Origin: an uncultured Coprococcus sp.
Lineage (GTDB): Bacteria > Bacillota > Clostridia > Lachnospirales > Lachnospiraceae
Direction: 5' to 3'
DNA: 24,579 nt
Assembly (NCBI GenBank): GCA_934247115.1
Contig: CAKQIY010000031.1
Location: 1-24,579 of the forward strand
Position 1 is the stretch's first letter, and each line of letters opens with the position of its first letter. Below the pieces are notes generated by a model. The model worked only from the letters and a program-made list of their open reading frames with translations. It did not search any database and was not told where the DNA came from. Made by a program: the position numbers and the translations under genes. Below, one piece after another: positions 1 to 7,551 of the stretch.

Positions 1-3
1 TAT

Positions 4-75
4 GGTTCGTTGGTCAAGCGGCTAAGACGTCGCCCTCTCACGGCGAAAACAGGGGTTCGATTCCCCTACGAACTG
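4..75 (+). tRNA. tRNA-Glu (anticodon CTC)
   Basis: A full cloverleaf can be folded by eye. The acceptor arm is 4-10 with 68-74, the D stem 13-15 with 26-28, the anticodon stem 30-34 with 42-46, and the T arm 51-67. The anticodon CTC lies at 37-39, so the tRNA reads GAG glutamate codons. The first acceptor pair is a G-U wobble and the discriminator base is G75. CCA is not encoded and must be added by nucleotidyltransferase. It is followed directly by its own terminator. Other tRNAs could lie upstream of the window edge. Confidence 0.95.
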
Positions 76-79
76 CTGA

Positions 80-111
80 AAGCTGAAATCATTAAGATTT
101 CAGCTTTTTTT
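80..111 (+). terminator. Rho-independent terminator of tRNA-Glu
   Basis: A perfect stem (AAGCTGAAATC at 80-90 with GATTTCAGCTT at 96-106) closes a five-base loop and runs into a T tract. It lies five bases after the tRNA and ends before the stop codon of the convergent gene at 130. Confidence 0.9.
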
Positions 112-129
112 GTGTTTACCCCCAGTGTA

Positions 130-1362
130 TTACACATTCTCCGCAATCTTGGTAACTCCCACATATATCTGCGAAATTTTATACCATGTTTTATAGTCTG
201 TGACACCTGTAGCCGGAAGATTGAATATCTGTTGGAACTTTCTCACGGCATCTGCGGTGTTCTGACCATATAAACCATCGACGATTACGGTACCGATGGC
301 AGGATAGTTGAGTGAGATCCTGGCGAGCTGTCTCTGGAGCTGGGAGACCTTGTTGCCGCTTGAACCGATGGTCAGCTCGTAGCCTGGATATGATGAAGGT
401 ATACCGGATATGGTCTCCGATGTGTTGATGTATATTGTATCCCCATAATAGTATCTGAGAATCTGGATGGCGGTCAAGCCGTCGTCAGCTAGGGATTTTG
501 AACCCCACTGGGTCATCCAGCCCGGACATGATACACGCCTGCCGTCGCAGTACTGGGTAAAGAGAGGCTGTGTAACGTTTGGTTTTGAGAGATAGTTGGC
601 GAACATCTCATCTACGATCTGTGATACATTTTCAAATATGGTTGCGTTGTACACCCACTTCTGGTCGAATGCGGTATTGCTGGTTATCGTAAAATCGTAT
701 CCTTTTCCTCTGTACCATTCGGTGTAGACTCTGTTCAGGGTAAATGACTGTATCGCCAGTACATTTGCCCGGATGGCTGCATCAGGCCAGGTGGAATATA
801 TTTCATTGCAGGCAACGTTCTTTATATAGTCTTTATATGGAACATAGTAATCTCTGGCTGTGGGGTCTGTGGGTGCACCATCGTGTACCACTATGGTTTC
901 AGGGACAACGACACGGCTCAGGACTATACCTCCGGACGGATTTACAGGTTTGATCATATCCTCTGCAATTTTGGGAGGATACTGCTCCCAGAGAGTGTGC
1001 GCATCGAGAACTGTCGGAGTGGTGTCGCTTCCGTCAGAGGGCGTCAGCTCTATATTCTGTATTCCCTTTTCGCCGGAGAATATCTGGACTCCGGAGATGA
1101 AACGCTCATTGTAGCCGTGGGCATTCACCAGTACGTTGTATTCTGAGTATGGCTGGTTATCACCTGGTTCCAGGCTGTAGGCCACATCGGGAGCAGGGAG
1201 TTCTTCGTCGATCACAATCCCATTTTCATCTGTAACAAATTCCTCTGAGGCGGAATCGGGCATTCCCGTAGGGCTTATGTACACGGATGCGCCATTTACA
1301 GGAAAGAAATTGTTGTTTGTTATCTGAATTTTTAGTGAACCAACGTTATTTGTAATTGCCAT
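130..1362 (-). CDS. SpoIID-fold protein with C-terminal peptidoglycan-binding domain
   Basis: A 410-residue protein with three parts. Residues 8-110 resemble a carboxypeptidase-regulatory-like beta-sandwich. Residues 170-308 resemble the SpoIID/LytB fold: the stretch YIKNVACNEI carries Glu187 where SpoIID has its catalytic acid, and Cys272 and Cys279 lie in a YCDGRRVSCPGW segment. Residues 330-398 form a PG_binding_1 repeat. SpoIID is the lytic transglycosylase that cleaves peptidoglycan during engulfment, so a cell-wall or spore-cortex role is likely, but this is inferred from the fold. There is no signal peptide or membrane segment at the N terminus, which begins MAITNNVGSL, so export would need another route, or the protein acts from the mother-cell side. 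The start is supported by TGAGGA about eight bases upstream on the minus strand. The gene converges on tRNA-Glu and diverges from the siroheme gene. Confidence 0.8.
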   Translation of the reverse strand: MAITNNVGSLKIQITNNNFFPVNGASVYISPTGMPDSASEEFVTDENGIVIDEELPAPDVAYSLEPGDNQPYSEYNVLVNAHGYNERFISGVQIFSGEKGIQNIELTPSDGSDTTPTVLDAHTLWEQYPPKIAEDMIKPVNPSGGIVLSRVVVPETIVVHDGAPTDPTARDYYVPYKDYIKNVACNEIYSTWPDAAIRANVLAIQSFTLNRVYTEWYRGKGYDFTITSNTAFDQKWVYNATIFENVSQIVDEMFANYLSKPNVTQPLFTQYCDGRRVSCPGWMTQWGSKSLADDGLTAIQILRYYYGDTIYINTSETISGIPSSYPGYELTIGSSGNKVSQLQRQLARISLNYPAIGTVIVDGLYGQNTADAVRKFQQIFNLPATGVTDYKTWYKISQIYVGVTKIAENV

Positions 1363-1460
1363 TTTCTAATTCCTCATTTATAATTTGCTGTGAAAGTGCC
1401 GGAGCGGCTTTCAAAGTAATTATATGTGTAGAATTATAGAATATTCGGAGGAGATAAAAT

Positions 1461-2099
1461 ATGGCATACTTTCCAATGTACATCAATCTTGAGGGCAAGA
1501 AAGTTATAGTTGTAGGGGGAGGTAAGGCAGCTCTTAGGAAGATCAATTCGCTTTTGTATTTCGGAGCGAAGATAGCTGTCATTGCGCCAAAGGTGTGCGA
1601 TGATATAAAGGCGATAAAGGGAATCAATGTTCATGAGAGCAATGTGGCACTTGATATACTGCAGAATGCGGATATAGTTGTTGCTGCCACAAGACGCCCT
1701 GAGATCAATGCCAAGATCGGTACATATTGTAATGACAGAGGCATAATGGTAAATGTGGCTGACAACAAGGAACTCAGCAGCTTTCTGTTCCCGGGAGTTA
1801 TAGTCCGCGGGGATCTCGTTGTCGGAGTTACAACAGGCGGTAACAGCCAGGCTGTATCCAAGCAGATCAGGAACATGATAGACAGGATGCTTCCAGAGGA
1901 GTATGAAGTGCTCACAAGGAAGATGGGAGCTTACACTGAGCTAGCCAATGTGAATATCAAGAATCCGTCACTCAGGGAAGAGGCTCTGGATGAGCTTGTC
2001 AAGGTTGCTCTTTCCAACAAATGCGTTCTTGATGATAAGAAGGCCAACAAGGTACTTGATAAATATTATCGTGAGGATGCAGCCAGAAGAAATGGCTGA
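1461..2099 (+). CDS. Precorrin-2 dehydrogenase / sirohydrochlorin ferrochelatase
   Basis: A 212-residue protein of the siroheme-synthase N-terminal family (CysG N-half, Met8p, SirC/YlnF). These enzymes oxidise precorrin-2 to sirohydrochlorin with NAD+ and in many members insert iron to give siroheme. The Rossmann nucleotide-binding motif VIVVGGGKAALRK lies near residues 15-27, followed by the conserved NVAD and FLFPGVIVRGDLVVGVTTGG segments. The length fits the standalone form without the uroporphyrinogen methyltransferase domain. A strong GGAGGAG ribosome binding site (1447-1453) fixes the start. No other tetrapyrrole gene is adjacent, so the methyltransferase partner must be elsewhere. Iron chelation is not certain, since some homologues only carry out the dehydrogenation. 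Confidence 0.88.
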   Translation: MAYFPMYINLEGKKVIVVGGGKAALRKINSLLYFGAKIAVIAPKVCDDIKAIKGINVHESNVALDILQNADIVVAATRRPEINAKIGTYCNDRGIMVNVADNKELSSFLFPGVIVRGDLVVGVTTGGNSQAVSKQIRNMIDRMLPEEYEVLTRKMGAYTELANVNIKNPSLREEALDELVKVALSNKCVLDDKKANKVLDKYYREDAARRNG

Positions 2100-2168
2100 T
2101 GGAACACGTTATTGTGGAAAATGTGTTATAAAACCGGCAAATAACAATATATTTGTGAATATTTGTAC

Positions 2169-2196
2169 TTGAATTATCTGATAATTATGATACAAT
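2169..2196 (+). promoter_or_regulatory. Predicted sigma-A promoter of the rimP operon
   Basis: TTGAAT (2169-2174) and TACAAT (2191-2196) are separated by 16 bp, and an extended TGA precedes the -10 box. The predicted start near 2203 lies about 20 bases before the leader hairpin. It is the only good promoter-like sequence I see between the siroheme gene and rimP. Confidence 0.6.
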
Positions 2197-2223
2197 AATT
2201 GAGATTGTTATAGAATGCAGCAT

Positions 2224-2247
2224 GAGAGTGGGCCTTGGCCCACTCTC
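2224..2247 (+). promoter_or_regulatory. Leader hairpin with CUUG tetraloop before rimP
   Basis: GAGAGTGGGC and GCCCACTCTC pair perfectly around CTTG, giving the C(CUUG)G tetraloop known to be especially stable. No T tract follows (AATTGTTGTGG), so it does not look like a plain terminator. It lies in the 5' leader of the rimP-nusA-infB operon. Possible roles are transcript stabilisation, a protein-binding site, or part of an attenuator acted on by NusA. Which of these applies is not visible from the sequence. Confidence 0.65.
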
Positions 2248-2278
2248 AATTGTTGTGGGGATAATATTTTACAGAAAG

Positions 2279-2755
2279 GTGGTCGTATTTACGAAGAGAG
2301 CGGATATTGAAGCAAAGACAGAAGCACTTGTAATGCCAATCATCGAGGCGAACAATCTGGAGCTGGTTGATGTGGAATACGTCAAGGAAGGCAGTGATTA
2401 TTACCTCAGAGTGTATGCAGACAAGGAGGGTGGCATCACGATAGGTGATTGCGAGATAGTGAACAGAGCACTTGGAGACCTGCTTGACCAGGATGACTAT
2501 ATAGGAGATGCCTATATACTTGAGGTCAGCTCACCGGGACTGACAAGACCACTGAAGAAGGAAAAGGATTTCAAGAGAAGCATAGGTAAAGTTGTGGAGA
2601 TCAAGACATTTGCCAAGGTGAACGGAGCGAAGGAGTTCGAGGGCGTTCTCAAGGCATATGATGATGATACGGTTACCATAGAGCTTGAGGATGAAACAGA
2701 AATTACTATATCAAGAAAAGATATTTCTATGATACGATTAGCATTTATATATTAG
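2279..2755 (+). CDS. rimP: Ribosome maturation factor RimP
   Basis: RimP acts in late 30S subunit assembly. The homologous part starts at KRADIEAKTEAL and includes the family block ELVDVEYVKEGSDYYLRVYADKEGG and the SSPGLTRPL motif, with a C-terminal Sm-like half. The protein is about 155-160 residues, the usual size. The start is uncertain. The ribosome binding site AGAAAGGTGG (2273-2282) is correctly spaced only for the in-frame codon at 2288, which is TTT and not a normal start. I chose the nearest in-frame start, GTG at 2279, although it lies inside that ribosome binding site. The frame stays open up to ATG 2222, but that would place the leader hairpin inside the gene. RimP is first in the operon, and nusA follows after 12 bases. 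Confidence 0.9.
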   Translation: MVVFTKRADIEAKTEALVMPIIEANNLELVDVEYVKEGSDYYLRVYADKEGGITIGDCEIVNRALGDLLDQDDYIGDAYILEVSSPGLTRPLKKEKDFKRSIGKVVEIKTFAKVNGAKEFEGVLKAYDDDTVTIELEDETEITISRKDISMIRLAFIY

Positions 2756-2767
2756 GAGGATAAAAAG

Positions 2768-3958
2768 GTGTCAGAGATCATTGAAGCATTGAACCAGCTG
2801 GAGAAGGAGAGAAACATAAGCAAGGATGTATTGCTTGAGGCTATAGAGAGATCGCTCAAGACCGCCTGCAAGAAGGATTTCAATACAGACGAGAACATAA
2901 CAGTTTCACTTGACAGAGAGACGGGTGAGTGTCATGTATACGCTGCAAAGGAAGTTGTTGAGACTGTTGAGAATCCATCATGCCAGATATCCCTTGAACA
3001 GGCCAAGATGATAAACAGAAGATACGAGATCGGAGATACAGTCAATGTTGAGATCACAACCAAGAACTTTGGAAGGATCGCAGCACAGCGTGCGAGAAAT
3101 GTCATCGTTCAGGCCATCAATGAGAATGAGAGAGCTGCCATATATGATCATTTTCATATGAAGGAGAAGGATGTTGTTACAGGAATCGTTCAGAGACAGG
3201 TCGGAGACAGCGTGAATGTAAGCCTTGATGACAAGACAGAGGCACTCTTAAAGCCATCAGAGATGATAGAGGGCGAGAAGTATGAGAGAGGCGACAGGAT
3301 CAAGCTGTATGTGACAGAGGTCAAGAAGACCAACAGAGGACCTAGGATCACTGTTTCAAGAACACATCCAGAGCTTGTAAAGAGACTCTTTGAGAAGGAA
3401 GTTACAGAGATCGCGGATGGAACAGTTGAGATCAAGAGCTTCTGCAGAGAGGCAGGTTCGAGATCAAAGATCGCTGTATGGTCAAAGGATGAGAACGTGG
3501 ATGCAGTTGGAGCATGTGTAGGTATCAATGGTGACAGAGTAAATGCTGTTGTTGCTGACCTGAATGGCGAGAAGATAGATATCATTCCTTGGAGTGAGAA
3601 TCCAGCAGAGTTTATCTACAATGCCCTCAGTCCTTCAGATGTTGAGGATGTATCTGTAGATCTGGATGAGAAGAGCGCATTTGTTGTTGTACCTGACACA
3701 CAGCTTTCACTTGCCATTGGTAAGAAGGGACAGAATGCCCGCCTTGCTGCAAAGCTGACAGGTTACAAGATCGATATCAAGAGCCATTCAAAGGCCGAGG
3801 AGATGGGTTACTTTGATGAGCAGCCAGAGGATGAGTATGATGAAGATTTCGATTCTTACAGCGATGAGGAATATTATGATGAAGTAAGCGAAGATAATGA
3901 TGCCGAAGCTGCTTCATTTGACATAGATGAAACAGTAGATAAAAACGACGAAGAGTAA
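2768..3958 (+). CDS. nusA: Transcription termination/antitermination factor NusA
   Basis: NusA binds RNA polymerase and nascent RNA and modulates pausing, termination and antitermination. Visible parts of the 396 residues are the N-terminal polymerase-binding domain (about 1-125), an S1 domain (about 130-200, VVTGIVQRQVGDSVNVSL), and two KH domains (about 200-345) including LAIGKKGQNARLAAKLTGYK. A strongly acidic tail rich in Asp, Glu and Tyr covers about 350-396. The tail replaces the AR repeats of the E. coli protein; Gram-positive NusA normally ends after the KH domains. The start is GTG with AGGAGG (2754-2759) eight bases upstream, and that site overlaps the rimP stop codon, suggesting translational coupling. 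Confidence 0.96.
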   Translation: MSEIIEALNQLEKERNISKDVLLEAIERSLKTACKKDFNTDENITVSLDRETGECHVYAAKEVVETVENPSCQISLEQAKMINRRYEIGDTVNVEITTKNFGRIAAQRARNVIVQAINENERAAIYDHFHMKEKDVVTGIVQRQVGDSVNVSLDDKTEALLKPSEMIEGEKYERGDRIKLYVTEVKKTNRGPRITVSRTHPELVKRLFEKEVTEIADGTVEIKSFCREAGSRSKIAVWSKDENVDAVGACVGINGDRVNAVVADLNGEKIDIIPWSENPAEFIYNALSPSDVEDVSVDLDEKSAFVVVPDTQLSLAIGKKGQNARLAAKLTGYKIDIKSHSKAEEMGYFDEQPEDEYDEDFDSYSDEEYYDEVSEDNDAEAASFDIDETVDKNDEE

Positions 3959-4032
3959 TCATTTGCATTGATGTCTCTTGGTTGTCACATGCCCGTATGG
4001 GTGGCACATGTTAAGAAATAGGGAGTGATGAG

Positions 4033-4305
4033 ATGGCAAAAAAGATACCTCTGAGGCAATGCCTTGGATGCCGCGAGATGATGCCGAAGAATCAGCTGAT
4101 CAGGATCGTCCGAAGCAATGAGGGTGAGTTCGCAGTGGATGCAACAGGCAGGCTCAACGGAAGAGGTGCTTATATCTGTAAGAATCCGGAATGCCTTAAG
4201 AAGGCCGTTGGCAGCAAGGCTCTGGAGAAGTCTTTCAAGGTGAGCATACCTGCTGAGGTGTATGAACAATTAGACAAGGAGCTGCGTGACATTGAAGAAC
4301 AATAA
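4033..4305 (+). CDS. rnpM: RNase P modulator RnpM (YlxR)
   Basis: A 90-residue YlxR-family protein. The family binds RNA and, in Bacillus, has been reported to interact with RNase P RNA and modulate its activity. The N-terminal signature PLRQCLGCREMMPK with CxxC at residues 10-13 is clear, as is the second motif GRGAYICKNPECLKKA. An AGGGAG ribosome binding site (4020-4025) supports the ATG. The gene lies in its usual place between nusA and ylxQ, and its 3' end overlaps the start of ylxQ by about 20 bases. Confidence 0.93.
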   Translation: MAKKIPLRQCLGCREMMPKNQLIRIVRSNEGEFAVDATGRLNGRGAYICKNPECLKKAVGSKALEKSFKVSIPAEVYEQLDKELRDIEEQ

Positions 4306-4615
4306 GATCTACTCGATGATTTCTTTATGTGCAAGAGCAAGAAGGCTCTGTAGTGGCAATTTCTCAGTAGAGAGAGCAGTAAAAAGTCAGAGTGCATACG
4401 TGGTTATTGTTGCAAAGGATGCATCTGACAATACGAAGAAACTTTTCGATCAGAAATGTAATTTTTATGGGATTCCATATTATGAGTACGGAACAAAGGA
4501 AGAACTTGGCAGGTACAGCGGCAATGAGATGAGAACATCCATAGCGATACTTGACGAGGGATTCGGGAATCAGATCATTAAGTACATGAATGTAAATGAA
4601 AACATGGAGGTGTAA
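4286..4615 (+). CDS. ylxQ: YlxQ, L7Ae-family RNA-binding protein
   Basis: A ribosomal L7Ae-like protein of about 107-109 residues, a small fold that recognises kink-turn RNA. The segment MISLCARARRLCSGNFSVERAVKSQ and the later VIVAKDASDNTKKLF match the family. The start is either GTG 4286 or TTG 4292. The AAGGAG site at 4276-4281 is four bases from the first and ten from the second, so TTG 4292 is at least as likely. The gene begins inside the end of rnpM and its stop lies three bases before the infB start, so all three are probably translationally coupled. Confidence 0.88.
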   Translation: MTLKNNKIYSMISLCARARRLCSGNFSVERAVKSQSAYVVIVAKDASDNTKKLFDQKCNFYGIPYYEYGTKEELGRYSGNEMRTSIAILDEGFGNQIIKYMNVNENMEV

Positions 4616-4618
4616 CAT

Positions 4619-7543
4619 TTGGCTAAAATCAGAGTACACGAATTATCAAAGCAGTTAAATATATCAAATAAAGACATTATAGATACCCTTGGTGCAAAGG
4701 GAATAGAGATCAAGAGTCATATGTCCAATCTGGATGACTCAATGGTGGGAATAATCAAGGCCAAGTTTGGAGCAAAGACTGCACCAAAGACCGAGGTGCC
4801 AAAGACTGAGACAGCGAAGCCTGCAGCACCAAAGCAGGAGGCTCCAAAGTCTGCACCTAAGCCTGAGCAGCCAAAGGCTGAGACCACAAAGCCTGCTACA
4901 GCACCAAAGTCAGATGTGCAGAAGCAGAATACTTCAAAGGATGATAATTCAGCAGCCAGACAGGGTTCTGGTAATCACGTAAGATTTGCCAGGGAGGACA
5001 GGAACGGCGGCAAGATGAATAACAATGGTAACAGAGTTAGATTTAACAATGACAGACAGGGCGGCACAGACAGAGCGAGATTCAGCAATGACAGGAACCA
5101 GGGTGACAGACCAAGATTCAGCAGAGATGGTCAGGGCGACAGGAATCAGGGTGACAGACCAAGATTCAGCAGAGATGGCCAGGGCGACAGACCAAGGTTT
5201 AACAGAGATGGCCAGGGCGACAGAAATCAGGGCGACAGAAATCAGGGCGACAGGAATCAGGGTGACAGACCAAGATTTAACAGAGATGGCCAGGGCGACA
5301 GACCAAGGTTTAACAGAGATGGCCAGGGCGACAGGAATCAGGGTGACAGACCAAGATTTAACAGAGATGGCCAGGGCGACAGACCAAGGTTTAACAGAGA
5401 TGGCCAGGGCGACAGAAACCAGGGCGGCGGACGCTTTGGCAGAGACGGCGGCGACAGAAATCAGGGCGGAAGAGGCTTTAACAGAGATGGTGGAAACCGT
5501 TTCAGTAATCGTGTAAATATTCCATTTGGCAAGGATGACGAGGATGATAGTCCAGCTCAGAAGAGAGCACCATTCAAGAGAGACCGCAAGGACTTCGATG
5601 CCAAGGAGATGCCAGGCAAAGATTTAAAGAGCCAGAACAGAGATAACTACAACAGAGATAAGAATAAGCCGCGTAAAGGCAATAGAAGATCACCTGAGGA
5701 GGTTGAGGCTGATATCAGCAGACTTGCCAAGAATGTGAAGAACAAGCCACAGAAGAAGCAGCAGGCTCCACAGGAGGATCCGGATGCAATCAGAACCATC
5801 ACACTTCCTGAGGTTGTAACACTCAAGGAGCTGGCTGATGCGGTAAAGACTCCTGTAACAGCACTTATCAAGAAGCTGTTCCTCGCTGGCAAGATGGTCA
5901 ATGTGAACTCAGAGCTTCCATTTGATGAGGCTTCAGAGATCGCACTTGAGTACAACTGCATAGCTGAGGAAGAGGAGAAAGTTGATGTGATCGAGGAGCT
6001 TCTTAAGGAGGATGAAGAGGACGAGAAGGATATGGTTTCAAGACCTCCTGTAGTCTGCGTTATGGGTCACGTTGATCATGGTAAGACATCACTTCTTGAT
6101 GCCATCAGACAGACAAAGGTAACATCAGGTGAGGCTGGTGGAATCACACAGGCCATCGGTGCATCAGTTGTCGATGTAAATGGCCAGACTATAACATTCC
6201 TTGATACTCCGGGACATGAGGCGTTCACAGCAATGCGTATGCGTGGTGCACAGAGTACAGATATCGCTATCCTTGTTGTAGCTGCCGATGATGGAGTAAT
6301 GCCACAGACTATCGAGGCTATCAACCATGCAAAGGCTGCTGGAATCGAGATCATAGTAGCGATCAACAAGATCGATAAGGAAAGTGCCAATATAGAGAGA
6401 GTTAAGCAGGAGCTTACAGAGTATGAGCTTATCCCAGAGGATTGGGGTGGTTCAACAATATTCTGTCCTGTATCTGCACATACTAAGGAAGGTATCGACA
6501 ATCTCCTTGAGATGATCCTCCTCACAGCGGATGTGCTTGAACTTAAGGCAAATCCTAACAGAAAGGCAAGAGGTATCGTCATCGAGGCTGAGCTTGACAA
6601 GGGACGTGGACCTGTTGCAACAATGCTTGTACAGAAGGGAACACTCCATGTTGGAGATTACATCGCTGTCGGAGCGTCACATGGTAAGGTACGTGCCATG
6701 ACCAACTCAAGAGGTGAGAGAGTTACAGAGGCTCTTCCATCAACACCTGTACAGATCCAGGGTCTCAACACAGTCCCTGATGCAGGTGAGATATTCATGG
6801 CAGTTGACAATGAGAAGGAAGCAAGAACCATATCGGAGACATATATCTCACAGGGTAAGGAGAAGCTTCTTGCAGATACAAAGCAGAGAATGTCACTTGA
6901 CGATCTGTACAGCCAGATCCAGGCCGGCAACCTCAAGGAGCTCAAGATCATCATCAAGGCAGATGTACAGGGTTCAGTTGAGGCCGTTAAGCAGAGTCTC
7001 TTAAAGCTCTCAAATGACGAGGTCGTTATCAAGTGCATACATGCAGGTGTAGGTGCTATCAATGAGTCAGATATAATTCTTGCATCAGCATCAAATGCCA
7101 TCGTAATCGGTTTCAACATCAGACCGGATGCGAGAGCAAAGGATATGGCTGACAGCGAGGGCGTAGATGTTCGTCTGTACAGAGTCATCTACAATGCAAT
7201 AGAGGATATTGATTCAGCAATGAAGGGTATGCTTGATCCTATATATGAGGAGAAGGTCATCGGACACGCAGAGATCAGACAGACATACAAGGCTTCTGGT
7301 ATCGGTGTCATTGCCGGTTCATATGTTCTCGACGGAACAATCAACAGAAACTGCAGCGTAAGGATCACCAGAGAGGGCAATCTTATATTTGAAGGAAAGC
7401 TTGCTTCACTCAAGAGATTCAAGGATGATGTCAAGGAAGTTAAGTCCGGCTTTGAGTGTGGTATGGTATTCGAGAACTTCCAGGACGTTGCAGAGGAAGA
7501 TCAGATAGAGGCATACGAGATGGTAGAGGTGCCTAGAAAGTAG
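4619..7543 (+). CDS. infB: Translation initiation factor IF-2
   Basis: IF-2 is the GTPase that delivers initiator fMet-tRNA to the 30S subunit and promotes 50S joining. The start is TTG with GGAGG (4606-4610) upstream. An IF2_N domain lies at about residues 3-50. A long disordered region follows: Ala/Lys/Pro-rich to about 110, then Gly/Asp/Arg/Asn/Gln repeats to about 295. A second IF2_N-like domain lies near 395-445. The GTPase motifs are all present: GHVDHGKT (483-490), GGITQ, DTPGHE (529-534) and NKID (583-586). Domains II, III and the fMet-tRNA-binding C terminus follow to residue 974. At 974 residues it is much longer than B. subtilis IF-2 (about 716), and all the excess lies in the N-terminal linker. 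rbfA follows after eight bases. Confidence 0.98.
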   Translation: MAKIRVHELSKQLNISNKDIIDTLGAKGIEIKSHMSNLDDSMVGIIKAKFGAKTAPKTEVPKTETAKPAAPKQEAPKSAPKPEQPKAETTKPATAPKSDVQKQNTSKDDNSAARQGSGNHVRFAREDRNGGKMNNNGNRVRFNNDRQGGTDRARFSNDRNQGDRPRFSRDGQGDRNQGDRPRFSRDGQGDRPRFNRDGQGDRNQGDRNQGDRNQGDRPRFNRDGQGDRPRFNRDGQGDRNQGDRPRFNRDGQGDRPRFNRDGQGDRNQGGGRFGRDGGDRNQGGRGFNRDGGNRFSNRVNIPFGKDDEDDSPAQKRAPFKRDRKDFDAKEMPGKDLKSQNRDNYNRDKNKPRKGNRRSPEEVEADISRLAKNVKNKPQKKQQAPQEDPDAIRTITLPEVVTLKELADAVKTPVTALIKKLFLAGKMVNVNSELPFDEASEIALEYNCIAEEEEKVDVIEELLKEDEEDEKDMVSRPPVVCVMGHVDHGKTSLLDAIRQTKVTSGEAGGITQAIGASVVDVNGQTITFLDTPGHEAFTAMRMRGAQSTDIAILVVAADDGVMPQTIEAINHAKAAGIEIIVAINKIDKESANIERVKQELTEYELIPEDWGGSTIFCPVSAHTKEGIDNLLEMILLTADVLELKANPNRKARGIVIEAELDKGRGPVATMLVQKGTLHVGDYIAVGASHGKVRAMTNSRGERVTEALPSTPVQIQGLNTVPDAGEIFMAVDNEKEARTISETYISQGKEKLLADTKQRMSLDDLYSQIQAGNLKELKIIIKADVQGSVEAVKQSLLKLSNDEVVIKCIHAGVGAINESDIILASASNAIVIGFNIRPDARAKDMADSEGVDVRLYRVIYNAIEDIDSAMKGMLDPIYEEKVIGHAEIRQTYKASGIGVIAGSYVLDGTINRNCSVRITREGNLIFEGKLASLKRFKDDVKEVKSGFECGMVFENFQDVAEEDQIEAYEMVEVPRK
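5095..5490 (+). repeat. In-frame tandem repeats in the infB linker
   Basis: About 400 bp made of two interleaved units. A 33-bp unit encodes GDRPRF(S/N)RDGQ and occurs seven times. A 15-bp unit encodes GDRNQ and occurs singly or as a run of three. A higher-order block of two long units plus one short unit recurs in the second half. Several copies are almost identical in DNA sequence, so copy number could change by slippage or recombination without shifting the frame. The encoded segment is Arg/Gly/Asp-rich and probably disordered. Confidence 0.92.
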
Positions 7544-7551
7544 TAATAGAT

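Noticed and set aside
10..273. 87-codon plus-strand open frame at the left edge
   Set aside because: It runs through the tRNA and its terminator and then antisense to the SpoIID-like gene. No family resemblance is visible.
1392..1412. Hairpin GAAAG-TG-CCG/CGG-CTTTC in the divergent region as an operator or riboswitch
   Set aside because: It is short with a two-base bulge, and no matching ligand-RNA consensus was recognised. I could not connect it to either flanking gene.
2222..2278. Upstream ATG extension of rimP
   Set aside because: It would place the perfect leader hairpin inside the coding sequence, has no ribosome binding site and adds residues not seen in the family.
3984..4016. Partial inverted repeat in the nusA-ylxR spacer around CATGCCC/GGG and CACATG
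   Set aside because: The pairing is broken by mismatches and lacks a T tract, so neither a terminator nor a defined RNA element can be supported.
5095..5490. Regularly spaced repeats suggesting a CRISPR array
   Set aside because: The units are contiguous, in frame and coding, with no unique spacers and no cas genes nearby.
5025..5516. 163-codon open frame in another register of infB, rich in Thr/Asp/Ala/Arg repeats
   Set aside because: It is the out-of-frame reading of the infB tandem repeat. It has no ribosome binding site of its own, and the true frame is fixed by IF-2 motifs on both sides.
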